Of a DNA stretch of 61,676 nt, positions 33,327-42,022 are shown in pieces. Source of the DNA: Dehalococcoidia bacterium (lineage in GTDB: Bacteria > Chloroflexota > Dehalococcoidia > GIF9 > AB-539-J10); assembly GCA_003562475.1 (NCBI GenBank), contig PWUU01000042.1, forward strand, positions 1 to 61,676, given 5' to 3'. The notes beneath the pieces were generated by a model. The model saw only the letters and a list, made by a program, of their open reading frames with translations. It did not search any database and was not told the origin of the DNA. The position numbers were made by a program, and so were the translations under genes. Position 1 is the first letter of the stretch. Each line of letters starts with the position of its first letter.

Positions 33327-34124
33327 TCACCCGGTCCGGGACAGGCTGACATCGATCACAGAGAATTGAACTCCCGCCTCGCCAAAGCGGTCCGAGACGT
33401 GTCGCAGTTCGGCCTCATTGCAGACAAGCAGGCACCTTATACCGGCCGACGCGGCCTCGATGACCACAGACGGAGCCGCCCAGCGGCAGTCGGGTTCTCT
33501 GCCGGCGAGACGGAGCGCCACCAGCGACTCCACACCCATCGCGGCAACGAATCCACTCTCTCTCACGAGCCGTTGGAGCCGCACGGTGTCGGCGTGCCGG
33601 GAACCGCCATCCTGGATCGTGGGAACGGCAGCAATCAATACCTCCGCGGCAGCCAGAGGAATAACTCCCTCGATCGTGGTGATGCCAGCATCGGCGCCGG
33701 CCTGTGCCCCGGCAACTGCTACCCCACTTGCCGGGTCCCCATCACGCCACTCACGTGCGTGGAGCACCCCGGCTCTCATCTCGAGGGAAACCTTCTGGCC
33801 CTCCACCAGATCCCTGTCCGCCACCACGGCGGTGACCAGGATATCGCGCACGATATGCGAGACACGATCGGAGTATGACTGCAGCTCACGCGCGCGCCGC
33901 AACAACCAGTCGACACCAGCCGGGGTGACGGAGTAGCTGGCCCTGCTTCTGGAGGCCACCAGCCCGGCAGCCACCAGCTCTCTTATCCGTTCAGATACCG
34001 CCTGCACAGTAATACCGAGTTCCCTCGCCACGTCCTTCTGTTGCACGGACGGCTGGCGCGAGGCTATCTCCACCAGGATACGAAACCGCGTCGAAACGCT
34101 TGGACTCTCAGGCACATCCGTCAT
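33327..34124 (-). CDS. Winged-helix transcriptional regulator with C-terminal sensor domain
   Basis: A 265-residue protein. Residues about 15-80 form a winged helix-turn-helix (RQPSVQQKDVARELGITVQAVSERIRELVAAGLV) followed by a VTPAGVDWLL wing/helix of the MarR-like type. The C-terminal 170 residues are an alpha/beta domain rich in Ala, Gly and Val (GVIPLAAAEVLIAAVPTI), probably ligand binding; I do not recognise the ligand. The start is set at 34124 because TATAAT on this strand (34142-34137) overlaps the longer reading, which also implies a very short or absent leader. Archaeal-like regulators with similar layout exist, but the assignment stays general. Confidence 0.75.
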   Translation of the reverse strand: MTDVPESPSVSTRFRILVEIASRQPSVQQKDVARELGITVQAVSERIRELVAAGLVASRSRASYSVTPAGVDWLLRRARELQSYSDRVSHIVRDILVTAVVADRDLVEGQKVSLEMRAGVLHAREWRDGDPASGVAVAGAQAGADAGITTIEGVIPLAAAEVLIAAVPTIQDGGSRHADTVRLQRLVRESGFVAAMGVESLVALRLAGREPDCRWAAPSVVIEAASAGIRCLLVCNEAELRHVSDRFGEAGVQFSVIDVSLSRTG

Positions 34125-34199
34125 AGCTACAGTGGCATTATACACCGGTCGGTATGCCGGGTTGTCCACGCACGTCCTGGTGCTATTGCCGATCGAAAC

Positions 34200-34230
34200 T
34201 TGACCCGGGTACGGGTATAGCTGTTACAAT
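34200..34230 (+). promoter_or_regulatory. Candidate promoter for the 34336-37374 operon
   Basis: TTGACC (34200-34205) and TACAAT (34225-34230) are separated by 19 bases, slightly long. The first gene of the operon begins about 105 bases downstream after a very strong AAAGGAGGAGGG ribosome site. Confidence 0.4.
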
Positions 34231-34335
34231 ATAAGATACGACGTCTGGCGACCAGGGCTGGAAGTCGCGTTTACAATCAAGTCCGTCCAGAGACGGGTCT
34301 CATAGTGGATGGAGATCCTCAGCAAAGGAGGAGGG

Positions 34336-34581
34336 ATGATGCTGGCAGAGTGTCTTCTCCATGCTTCGGTCGTATCTCAACTCACCATCATCGTGGAAGC
34401 CTCACCTTCGACTACGTGGCCCCCCTATCTCGATCCCGGCACGGGCAGTCTTATCATCCAGATGCTTATCGGAGCGCTCGTCGGCGGAGCTGTTGCTGCC
34501 AGGGTATTCTGGAAGCGAGGCGCACAGCGTTTCAAGAACGTATTCCGTGGCGGGTCCAGGCATGACGAATCTGAGCACTAG
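34336..34581 (+). CDS. Small single-pass membrane protein
   Basis: An 81-residue protein with a hydrophobic N-terminus, a YLDPGTGSLIIQMLIGAL segment leading into a membrane helix (about residues 38-58), and a basic cytoplasmic tail. The YLDPGTGS motif recurs in small proteins encoded next to polysaccharide-modifying sulfatase/methyltransferase genes in several phyla (recalled). The ATG at 34336 or 34339 follows AAAGGAGGAGGG. It overlaps the next gene by 20 bases, which indicates coupled translation. Function unknown; a membrane anchor or scaffold for the two enzymes downstream is plausible. Confidence 0.75.
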   Translation: MMLAECLLHASVVSQLTIIVEASPSTTWPPYLDPGTGSLIIQMLIGALVGGAVAARVFWKRGAQRFKNVFRGGSRHDESEH

Positions 34582-35953
34582 CGAGGTTGTCCCTGGCTCG
34601 TTCCGGGACCCGAGCGGGTTCGTATTCCTGCGCGAGGGCACCCTCTACCGCCAGGTGAACAACGGCTACAGAGACAACTACGACCACCTGATGGCGTGCG
34701 GCCTGTACGAACACCTGGTCGCTGCGGGCCTGCTCATCCCACACGAAGTGGCCACGCTTCCGCCACCACTACCTGATGTTGCCTACAAGGTCATACGTCC
34801 CGTCTCCGTTCCCTTCATCTCCTACCCGTATGAGTGGTGCTTCAGCCAGTTGAAAAACGCGGCTTTGACGCTGCTGCGCATACAAAAGGCCTCCCTTGAC
34901 TTCGGCATGTCCCTGAGGGACTGCAGCGCCTACAATGTGCAGTTCGTCGACGGCAGACCGCTGCTCATCGATACGCTTTCCTTCGAAAAATACAGGGAGG
35001 GCCAGCCGTGGGTCGCCTACCGGCAGTTCTGCCAGCACTTCCTTGCCCCGCTGGCGCTGATGAGCTACAGGGATATCCGGCTGAGCCGACTTCTATCCCT
35101 GTTTATTGACGGAGTGCCCCTCGATTTGACCAGCTCCCTGTTGCCTCCGCGAACCCGTGTGTCGTTCTCCCTACTATCACACATCCACCTGCACGCACGC
35201 AGCCAGAGGCACTTCGCCGACCGGACTGAAGGTGTGGGCAGGCGCAAGATGGGACGGCTATCTCTGATTGGCGTCATCGAAAGCCTCGAATCGGCCACGA
35301 AGAAGTTGACATGGCAGCCGCAGGGAACCGAATGGGCCGAGTACTACGAGAACACGAGCTACTCCCGAGAGGCGTTCGAGCACAAGAAACGTCTTGTAGC
35401 TGAGTTATTGGATCGCATCGCTCCTGAGACCGTGTGGGATCTCGGGGCCAACACAGGGGTGTTCAGCCGGCTCGCCGCTGCTCGCGGAATACCGACCGTC
35501 TCTCTCGATATCGACCCGGCCGCCGTCGAAAGGAACTACCTTGAATCCATCAGCAACGGGGAAACGAACCTCTTACCGCTGGTGTTCGACCTGACCAACC
35601 CGAGCCCGGCCATAGGATGGGAGAACGAAGAACGGATGTCGCTGGTGGAACGCGGCCCGGCAGACACGGTGATGGCGCTGGCGTTACTGCATCACCTGGC
35701 CATCTCCAACAACGTCCCGTTCGAGCGAGTAGCCGGGTTCCTCAGCCGTATCTGCAAGAACCTTATCATCGAGTTCGTGCCGAAGAGCGACCCGCAGGTA
35801 CAGCGTATGCTGGCCACGAGGGAGGACATCTTCACGGAATACTCCCAGGCAGCTTTCGAGCGAGACTTCAGCAGGCATTTCGCGATAGTGGAGCCTCTGC
35901 CCATTGGCGACTCGGGCAGAGTCCTGTACCGGATGAGGGTTAATGGACCATGA
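34562..35953 (+). CDS. SAM-dependent methyltransferase with kinase-like N-terminal domain
   Basis: A 463-residue protein. The C-terminal half is a class I methyltransferase: VWDLGANTGVFSRLAA (SAM-binding loop DLGANTG at 293-299), SLDID for the ribose-binding acid, and ALALLHHL as motif IV region. The N-terminal half (1-250) holds SLRDCSAYNVQF followed by GRPLLIDTLSFE (about 118-142), which resembles the catalytic loop and DFG-like segment of APH/Bud32-type kinase-like folds. This two-part layout recurs in NoeA-like methyltransferases. It is preceded by a small membrane protein and followed by a sulfatase-like enzyme with a four-base overlap, suggesting modification of a cell-surface polymer. 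Confidence 0.8.
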   Translation: MTNLSTSEVVPGSFRDPSGFVFLREGTLYRQVNNGYRDNYDHLMACGLYEHLVAAGLLIPHEVATLPPPLPDVAYKVIRPVSVPFISYPYEWCFSQLKNAALTLLRIQKASLDFGMSLRDCSAYNVQFVDGRPLLIDTLSFEKYREGQPWVAYRQFCQHFLAPLALMSYRDIRLSRLLSLFIDGVPLDLTSSLLPPRTRVSFSLLSHIHLHARSQRHFADRTEGVGRRKMGRLSLIGVIESLESATKKLTWQPQGTEWAEYYENTSYSREAFEHKKRLVAELLDRIAPETVWDLGANTGVFSRLAAARGIPTVSLDIDPAAVERNYLESISNGETNLLPLVFDLTNPSPAIGWENEERMSLVERGPADTVMALALLHHLAISNNVPFERVAGFLSRICKNLIIEFVPKSDPQVQRMLATREDIFTEYSQAAFERDFSRHFAIVEPLPIGDSGRVLYRMRVNGP

Positions 35954-37374
35954 AGAAGCCTCTTATCATTCACCCGCTCCTGTTTGTGTTGTTCCCCTTC
36001 CTCTTCTTCTACGCGCACAACATACAGGAGATGCACACGCTAACCCTGCGCCAGACACTGCTACTGCTGGTATTCTTTCTCGGCCTTGCCCTGCTGGTTT
36101 GGTTTCTCCACACGTTGCTCTTCAAAGACAGGATGAAGGCCGCACTGGCGACGACCATTGCAGTAATCGTCGTGCTCGCGTACGGCCGCTTCTACGAACT
36201 GCTCGGGCATTGGGGCTTCTTTGTTCCCGGCCACTCATACCTGCTGCCCGCAGTGCTGGCCGGAGTCGGATACTGCTTCTATCGCCTCCGGAAGACCCGT
36301 CGCGACTTCCGAACTGCCACACAGGCGCTTAACGCCGCGGCGGCGGTCCTGACGATGATGAACATCTTCGCAATTGTCCACTACGAAGTCACCGCCGCTC
36401 AAATGGTTGCCTCCCTGGCCGACGATAGGGCTGCCCACGTGATCCAGCCAGAGACGAACGCTACGCCCGACATCTATTACATCATTCTTGACGAGTACGG
36501 CCACCCCGACACGATGAGAGAGCACTACAACTACGATAATGAACACTTCTTGAACTATCTTGAGGAGAGGGGCTTCTTCATTGCGCGCGACAGCATCGCG
36601 CACAACGAGAGGACTGTCAGGTGTATCGCCTCAATCCTGAACATGGAGCACACATGCGAGACCGAGCCTCGCCCGGTTACGATCGAGAGGATCAGCGACA
36701 ACAAAGTGATGAACTACTTCGAGTCCATAGGCTACGACATCGTGTACTTCGGTCACTACTCTGAACTCGACCGGTACGAAATCCATGCTGACAAGTACAT
36801 CAACTACTATGAAGACTCCGAGTACTCGCCTTTCACGGTTCAATTCACCAACTTTATACTTGACTCCAACCTGGCGAGACCGCTTCACAGCCATATCGCG
36901 GATGAGGACTACGTGCGTTACCATCGGCGTGCGCTCAGCCGCACCCTGGAGCACCTCAGCAAGACACCTGCGCTTGAGAGCCCCAAGTTCGTGTACGCAC
37001 ACTTCATGATGCCTCACACGCCTTTCGTCTTCGGACCCGAAGGCGAGCACGTGCCACCGGAGCACATGTACAACTGCGACGACAAGGAGTACTACCTGGG
37101 ACAGTACGTCTACACCACGGAGCAGATTACCGGGGTCATCGACGAGTTGCTGGATCAGTCAGAGACCGAGCCGGTCATCATCCTGCAGTCAGACCACGGT
37201 CCGAGATGGCTCGACGGATGGGAGCAGATATTGAACGCTTTCTACCTGCCGGACGGCGGCGAAGAGCTGGTGCACGATGCGATATCGCCGGTAGACACAT
37301 TCCGTGTGATCTTCAACCACTACTTCGACGCCGGACTTGAGCCTGAGGCCGAGCCCCTGCCATCAGAGCGATAG
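35950..37374 (+). CDS. Membrane-anchored sulfatase/phosphoglycerol-transferase-like protein
   Basis: A 474-residue protein with four or five N-terminal membrane helices (residues 5-155) and an extracytoplasmic alkaline-phosphatase-superfamily domain: PDIYYIILDEYG (Asp181/Glu182, metal site), NERT with a candidate Thr222 nucleophile, HFMMPHTPF, and ILQSDHGPR supplying Asp-His metal ligands. The layout is that of LtaS/MdoB-type phosphoglycerol or phosphoethanolamine transferases rather than soluble sulfatases. It overlaps the methyltransferase gene by four bases (ATGA). A decayed copy of its C-terminal end lies 1.3 kb downstream. Confidence 0.8.
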   Translation: MKKPLIIHPLLFVLFPFLFFYAHNIQEMHTLTLRQTLLLLVFFLGLALLVWFLHTLLFKDRMKAALATTIAVIVVLAYGRFYELLGHWGFFVPGHSYLLPAVLAGVGYCFYRLRKTRRDFRTATQALNAAAAVLTMMNIFAIVHYEVTAAQMVASLADDRAAHVIQPETNATPDIYYIILDEYGHPDTMREHYNYDNEHFLNYLEERGFFIARDSIAHNERTVRCIASILNMEHTCETEPRPVTIERISDNKVMNYFESIGYDIVYFGHYSELDRYEIHADKYINYYEDSEYSPFTVQFTNFILDSNLARPLHSHIADEDYVRYHRRALSRTLEHLSKTPALESPKFVYAHFMMPHTPFVFGPEGEHVPPEHMYNCDDKEYYLGQYVYTTEQITGVIDELLDQSETEPVIILQSDHGPRWLDGWEQILNAFYLPDGGEELVHDAISPVDTFRVIFNHYFDAGLEPEAEPLPSER

Positions 37375-37386
37375 CAGCCCCAACAC

Positions 37387-37404
37387 CCCGGGCATAAACC
37401 CGGG
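37387..37404. terminator. Short hairpin after the sulfatase-like gene
   Basis: CCCGGG (37387-37392) and CCCGGG (37399-37404) can pair across a six-base loop. There is no T-run, so termination would be weak. Confidence 0.35.
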
Positions 37405-37448
37405 ACACAAGACTCTTGCCGTAGCGTTGCCCCCGTCACACTCCGCGG

Positions 37449-38759
37449 ATGGGGGCCAACCAAGAGGACTGTTGCACAGCTGAGGAGTGCAAACTCGTGA
37501 ACTCGCCTGGTCGGATGCTGAGACGGTGGATTGATGAGCGCACGTTCGTCCGCAATGTGCAGGCGGGTGTCCTCCTGGAGAACTTCTTCATCGCCGCGGT
37601 AGCATCGGTGTTGATTATCCGACTGTACCTGTTTGGTATCGCCTACCGATACCTCGTGGAATTCGCCCCCGTCATGGGAAAGGTTGTGGCGGGGCCAATT
37701 CATTTCTCCCATATACTGTGGGGCGGGCTCCTCATGCTGGTTGGCTTCATCATGTTGCTGGCATTCCTGGGGCGCTCAGGCCAGGGAGTGGCGGCAGTCA
37801 TCGGCGGCATCGGGTTCGGAACATTCATAGATTCCCTGGGGAAGCTCATCACACTGCATCCCAATTACTTCTACCAGCCGGCTGTCGCGTTCATCTACAT
37901 CATATTTGTGGGCCTCTTCATCGGGCTGCGGGTAATACAGCGACCCCATCAACTGTCCCCACAGGCAGCGCTGGCCAATGCCTTGCAGTACGCACAGCAG
38001 GCAGTACTACGAGACTTCGGCCCCGAGGAGCGTCGTCACGCGATCACCATGCTGGAGCACAGCGGCTCCGATCATCCCATGGTGGCGCCGTTGCGCCAGG
38101 CCATGGACCAGATGGACAGCATTGCGTTGCGTCCCCCATCCGTTCTCGAGCGTGCCCGAGGATTGCTGCGTAGCACATATGTCTGGCTGGTCCGCAGGTG
38201 GTGGTTCACATACGCGACCGTAGGATTGTTCGTCGTCGTCTCGATGAGCGGACTCTATCAGACAGTGGTCAGGGTCAGCTGGTCCGAGTTTCTCGCTGGC
38301 ACGGTGATCATCGCCACGCTGGGGGCGATCCTGCTGTCCGGCGTGTTTCACACCAGACATCCCTCTACACCGAAGGTAAGAATGGGAGCGGTGTTGCTGA
38401 TTGCCGTGCTGCTGTCCGTGGGAATCGCACTGCACCTCGAACAGCGCCCCGATTCTGTTGTCCGCTGGATACAGCTAATCGCTCCTATCATTACCTCCGT
38501 GCTCGTCATGTTCGGAACCCTGACGATCTGGCGCTCCCGCCTCGCAGCCTACAGGATGTTCCACATGGCAATACTGGTCTCCATCTTCGTGACGCAGGTG
38601 TTCGCGTTCTATGACACGCAGGTCCTGGCCGTAACTGGATTGGCACTACGCGTGCTCATCCTGGTGGTGCTTCGCTTCATGATAGACCAGGAAGAGACTG
38701 CGAAGGCATCCCGGAGCAACGGAACACCTTCTTCCTGCCGGACGGTGGCGAAGCGCTGA
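37449..38759 (+). CDS. Multi-pass membrane protein, uncharacterised
   Basis: A 436-residue protein with about ten hydrophobic helices in two groups (60-165 and 255-415) separated by a cytoplasmic helical segment (about 170-245, QYAQQAVLRDFGPEERRHAI). No transporter or enzyme signature is recognised; similar two-block membrane proteins occur in actinobacteria and Chloroflexota without known function. The start is uncertain: the first 30 residues include a Cys-rich stretch, and TTG/GTG/ATG codons further in are possible. The last 15 residues run across the remnant of a sulfatase gene in another frame, so the native C-terminus may have been replaced by recombination. Confidence 0.65.
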   Translation: MGANQEDCCTAEECKLVNSPGRMLRRWIDERTFVRNVQAGVLLENFFIAAVASVLIIRLYLFGIAYRYLVEFAPVMGKVVAGPIHFSHILWGGLLMLVGFIMLLAFLGRSGQGVAAVIGGIGFGTFIDSLGKLITLHPNYFYQPAVAFIYIIFVGLFIGLRVIQRPHQLSPQAALANALQYAQQAVLRDFGPEERRHAITMLEHSGSDHPMVAPLRQAMDQMDSIALRPPSVLERARGLLRSTYVWLVRRWWFTYATVGLFVVVSMSGLYQTVVRVSWSEFLAGTVIIATLGAILLSGVFHTRHPSTPKVRMGAVLLIAVLLSVGIALHLEQRPDSVVRWIQLIAPIITSVLVMFGTLTIWRSRLAAYRMFHMAILVSIFVTQVFAFYDTQVLAVTGLALRVLILVVLRFMIDQEETAKASRSNGTPSSCRTVAKR

Positions 38760-38830
38760 TGCACGATGCGACATCGCCGCTGGAAACGTGCCGCATGATC
38801 TTCGGCCACCACCGTTATGCCGGCTCGAGT
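38714..38830 (+). pseudogene. Remnant of a sulfatase-like gene C-terminus
   Basis: Read in frame from 38714, this stretch encodes FFLPDGGEALMHDATSP and then ETCRMIFGHHRYAGSS. The sulfatase-like protein encoded at 35950-37374 ends with FYLPDGGEELVHDAISP, then DTFRVIFNHYFDAGLE: clearly homologous, with many substitutions. Nothing upstream in this frame continues the homology because the segment is fused to the 3' end of the multi-pass membrane protein gene. It is a relic of a tandem paralogue. The rest of 38831-39115 holds no supported gene. Confidence 0.75.
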
Positions 38831-39115
38831 CCGAAGCGGAACTTGCACCCAGCGGGTATCTGTCTCCTCCCGTGGGGGCATGTCGCGTATTACTACGGCG
38901 CGCTGCTTCTGTGGAACCATCGCTCCGCGTGCACTGCTGCGGCATTTGACACACCCGCTGTTTATTGCCTAGCCTATCCCGGACTATGTGGAATGCCCGC
39001 CGAGGGCACTCAACGAACTGATGAACGGGATGCTTTAAGTGAGCCAGACTTATCGGAAGTCTCTTGTGAGAAGGCTCGTGTCAAAGGATCTGCTGCCACT
39101 GTAGCTGTCTGAACC

Positions 39116-39134
39116 GGCGGGTTCTCTACCCGCC
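39116..39134. terminator. Short GC-rich hairpin
   Basis: GGCGGGT (39116-39122) pairs with ACCCGCC (39128-39134) around TCTCT. No T-run follows. It may separate the decayed sulfatase region from the binding-protein gene. Confidence 0.35.
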
Positions 39135-39264
39135 CACCAACATGCCTGCGCCCCCGTCTGTGGCCCTAACAGCAGTTCGAGCCGACTTGATCGTCAGAGG
39201 ATGGAGCGGTTCATTCACACTACAGGAAGATTGCCAAGGAGACACAAGGAGGTAACAGAACAAA

Positions 39265-40275
39265 ATGATTACGACTGGAAACCTGAGAAGGGGAATTGTA
39301 TTTCTTGCCGCAGGTCTTGCGTTGCTTGTGGCCCCACTAAGCGGTTGCGCTCCTGCAGAACAGGAGACTGTGGTGTTCGGCGACCTGCAGTGGGATAGCG
39401 CACTTGTGAACAACCGGATTGCCTCGTTCATTCTGACACATGGATACGGGTACGAGGACATCCAGTTCATACCTGGTGATACGGTGACCATACATCAAGG
39501 CCTCGTCCGCGGAGACGTCCACATCAACATGGAGGTCTGGGTTGAGAACCAGCAGGAGGCCTTCGACGAGGCGACCGCAGCCGGTGATATCATCGACCTT
39601 GGGAACAACTTCGATGACAACTGGCAGGGCTGGTTGATACCTCGCTATGTCATTGAAGGCGATCCCGATCGCGGAATCGAGCCTATGGCCCCGGACATCA
39701 GGACCGTCTTCGACATGAAAGACCACTGGGAGTTGTTCCAGGATCCCGAAGACCGGACCAAAGGCAGGTTTGTCAACGGCATACCGGGCTGGGAGGCCAC
39801 AGGCATCAACTCCCAGAAGCTGGAGGTCTATGGCCTCGATGAGTACTACACCGACTTCATTGCCGGATCCGACGCTGCGCTGGCTGGCTCCATGGCAGGA
39901 GCTTACGAGAGAGGGGAACCATGGTTCGGATACTACTGGGCGCCGACACCCGCATTGGGTAAGTACGACATGTATCCTCTTGAAGAGCCACCGTTTGATG
40001 AGGAGATATGGGCAACCACCCGCGGTTGTGCCTACCCCTCAAACAACGTGAATGTCGCGGTCAATGCAGAGTTCGCCGAGCTTCATCCGGACCTGGTCGA
40101 GTTCCTTCGCAGCTACAACACAGAGACTGAACAGCACAACGTCGTCCTCGCATATCTGGATGAGCACGACGCATCGTACGAAGAAGCGGCCCTCTACTAC
40201 CTGCGGGAGTACGAGGATTGGTGGACGAACTGGGTTCCCGGCGACGTCGCTGACAGGGTGAAAGCAGCGCTGTAA
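39265..40275 (+). CDS. Glycine betaine/choline-type ABC substrate-binding lipoprotein
   Basis: A 336-residue exported lipoprotein: signal peptide, lipobox LSGC (Cys28), then an OpuAC/ProX-type periplasmic-binding fold with conserved features VFGDLQWDSALVNNRIA, GDVHINMEVW, a Trp-rich ligand region (FGYYWAPTPALGKYD) and the C-terminal LRSYNTE helix. Aromatic residues of this kind form the cation-pi cage that holds quaternary ammonium compounds. No permease or ATPase genes are adjacent, so it must share a transport complex encoded elsewhere. GGAGG lies about 15 bases before the ATG. A strong hairpin follows the gene. Confidence 0.85.
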   Translation: MITTGNLRRGIVFLAAGLALLVAPLSGCAPAEQETVVFGDLQWDSALVNNRIASFILTHGYGYEDIQFIPGDTVTIHQGLVRGDVHINMEVWVENQQEAFDEATAAGDIIDLGNNFDDNWQGWLIPRYVIEGDPDRGIEPMAPDIRTVFDMKDHWELFQDPEDRTKGRFVNGIPGWEATGINSQKLEVYGLDEYYTDFIAGSDAALAGSMAGAYERGEPWFGYYWAPTPALGKYDMYPLEEPPFDEEIWATTRGCAYPSNNVNVAVNAEFAELHPDLVEFLRSYNTETEQHNVVLAYLDEHDASYEEAALYYLREYEDWWTNWVPGDVADRVKAAL

Positions 40276-40324
40276 CGCCGACTACCAACGCCGCCCGCTG
40301 CTGGGGAAGAACACAGCGTACACG

Positions 40325-40364
40325 GAGGGCACCCCGCAGCCCTCGCAGGCTGCAGGGTGCCCTC
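40325..40364 (+). terminator. Strong hairpin after the binding-protein gene
   Basis: GAGGGCACCC (40325-40334) pairs with GGGTGCCCTC (40355-40364), and GCAGCC with GGCTGC inside, interrupted by one C-A mismatch. The loop is six bases. There is no T-run, but the stem is long enough for a terminator or transcript-stabilising end. The next 40365-40911 contains GC-rich partial palindromes but no gene I can support. Confidence 0.6.
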
Positions 40365-40911
40365 TCAGCGTCCAGCCCTATCGTGCATACGGCATCCTTA
40401 CGTATTGACAACACGTAGCGGCTCAAAGAGTTGCTGTGTATGGTCAAGGGAGCCACGGGTAATTCTCACCGGGATCATCGCCGGAAGAAGCCAAGGTGTC
40501 TCACCGGGGATGGTACGACACGGCCGGCATCCGTCAAACGGTAGCGGACAAGAAGCGCCCCAGGTGTCCTCGCAGCATCCCGACTCAACCTCCCATCGGC
40601 TATCTTGTCGGCCCACGACCGTGAGATCGCTGGACTGACAGGATGGTGCCTCCTGGCCGTCGTTCCGGTTTCACTGCCTGGTGACCTGGGGCATCGGTAG
40701 ATTATCCCACACCGGACGGACCTGTCAAGGCAGTGAATGGCGTCACAATTCCGATTATCGAAACTCGCGGTGCTGCGTCACACACAGTTGAAGACTACGT
40801 CCTGCGCCTGGGAAACCACCTCCCCGTGTCGGTGCCTTACCGCTACGGCCAGCCATCTGCTATGCTGAGGCTGAGGAGGACAACCACGACATTTGTGTGT
40901 GGAGTCCAGGC

Positions 40912-41064
40912 ATGATGAAGACAGTCGCGTATATCCTGTGCTTGCTGCTGATACTGCTGCTCGCCATCATCGGCGGTTGTGAGGAGAGCAGACTGCATCC
41001 CTGGACGGGCCTGCACCCGGGATGGCACTCCTGTCGTCGGTCCACTGTTCGCGCAGGCAACTGA
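40912..41064 (+). CDS. Very small putative lipoprotein
   Basis: A 50-residue protein made of a classic lipoprotein signal (basic start, LLLILLLAIIGGC lipobox with Cys23) followed by 27 residues containing HPWTGLHPGWHSC. GGAG lies seven bases before the ATG. It could be a genuine microlipoprotein or the 5' remnant of a longer lipoprotein gene. No family recognised. Confidence 0.45.
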   Translation: MMKTVAYILCLLLILLLAIIGGCEESRLHPWTGLHPGWHSCRRSTVRAGN

Positions 41065-41107
41065 AGCAAATCATGGTGAGCGGGGAACAGAGAGCGCCGG
41101 TTCTTCT

Positions 41108-41314
41108 TCACCCCGCAAGTGTCAGCATGATCCACACAATCCACAACACGATGGTCACCCCAAGTGCCGCGAGCGAGATGACCATCTGCTTTCGTGCTCT
41201 GTCTGCGCTCGCGCTGGATTGCTTCTCCTCGACTAACCCTTGCGCTACTTGTTCATGCGGGCACCGGGCGCGCCTGTGCGCTCGGACAAACGTCGCGAAG
41301 CACACAGGTATCAC
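41108..41314 (-). CDS. Possible small single-helix membrane protein
   Basis: Up to 68 residues: a charged, coil-like segment (LVEEKQSSASADRARKQ) followed by one clear membrane helix ending the protein (MVISLAALGVTIVLWIVWIM). The longest reading overlaps the end of the endonuclease III gene by about 60 bases, and no ribosome site decides the start. It is included because the coil-plus-helix pattern is protein-like; it may be a tail gene of the nth transcript. Confidence 0.3.
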   Translation of the reverse strand: MIPVCFATFVRAHRRARCPHEQVAQGLVEEKQSSASADRARKQMVISLAALGVTIVLWIVWIMLTLAG

Positions 41315-41984
41315 AGTGAGGATTACGCGAGCGACACACTCGCCGCCCGTGCTCGATCAGGAGCAGGTGGAAGCGATACCGGTCGTGCGGCTCGACCTGA
41401 GCCTCCAGTTCCGCGTGTGCGGCCTCAGCGCTCACGCGTGGTCCGATAAGACCCAGCCTGCGCGCTAACCGGTGTACGTGGGTGTCCACCGGTATTGCCG
41501 GCATGCCGAGAGAGAACAACAGGACACAACTCGCTGTCTTAAGTCCCACGCCATCAAGCGCCATGAGATAGCGGCGGGCCTCGTCGAGTCCCCGCTGGCG
41601 GAGGAAGGTAAGATCGAGCGATCCGTTTTCCTGCAGCAACTGCACCAGAAGATTCCGTATCCTGGCCGACTTGAGGCGAGAGAGCCCGGCACACCTTATG
41701 GCATCCTCGATCTCCTCCACGGGGACCGAAGCAACGGTTTCGAGCGAGCCGAAACGCTCCAGTAGCGACCGAAATGCGCGGTGTGAGTTTACGTCCGACG
41801 TATTTTGCGAGAGTACCGTCTCGACAAGGACATCGATGGCACGACCCCGCGACTCGAACCTGCGAGGGCCGTACATACCTTCCAGCGCGGCGATGATCAG
41901 TCCGATCCGGCTGGTAGGATGCGCGGCTCCCGGTGTTGCGCGCACGATGTCTCCGGCGCGGCTCGATTCAGGTGACGCAGCCAT
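41253..41984 (-). CDS. nth: Endonuclease III-type DNA glycosylase
   Basis: A 243-residue HhH-GPD DNA repair enzyme for oxidised pyrimidines. The helix-hairpin-helix LDGVGLKTA supplies the catalytic Lys, PVDTHVHRLARRLGL carries the catalytic Asp, and the C-terminal Cys motif C-x6-C-x2-C-x5-C (CRSRNPHCDTC, then VLRDVC) binds the 4Fe-4S cluster. The start at 41984 (ATG) or 41993 (GTG) adds a polar N-terminal extension of about 25 residues not found in E. coli Nth. It is divergent from the nucleoside hydrolase gene with 38 bases between the starts. Confidence 0.9.
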   Translation of the reverse strand: MAASPESSRAGDIVRATPGAAHPTSRIGLIIAALEGMYGPRRFESRGRAIDVLVETVLSQNTSDVNSHRAFRSLLERFGSLETVASVPVEEIEDAIRCAGLSRLKSARIRNLLVQLLQENGSLDLTFLRQRGLDEARRYLMALDGVGLKTASCVLLFSLGMPAIPVDTHVHRLARRLGLIGPRVSAEAAHAELEAQVEPHDRYRFHLLLIEHGRRVCRSRNPHCDTCVLRDVCPSAQARPVPA

Positions 41985-42022
41985 GGCACTCACTCGTTGC
42001 TTATGCTAGTGTATTGGGCGTA

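Noticed and set aside
40400-40640. Cobalamin riboswitch in the gap after the binding-protein gene
   Set aside because: Short stretches resemble pieces of the consensus, but their order and strand do not fit and no matching gene is downstream.
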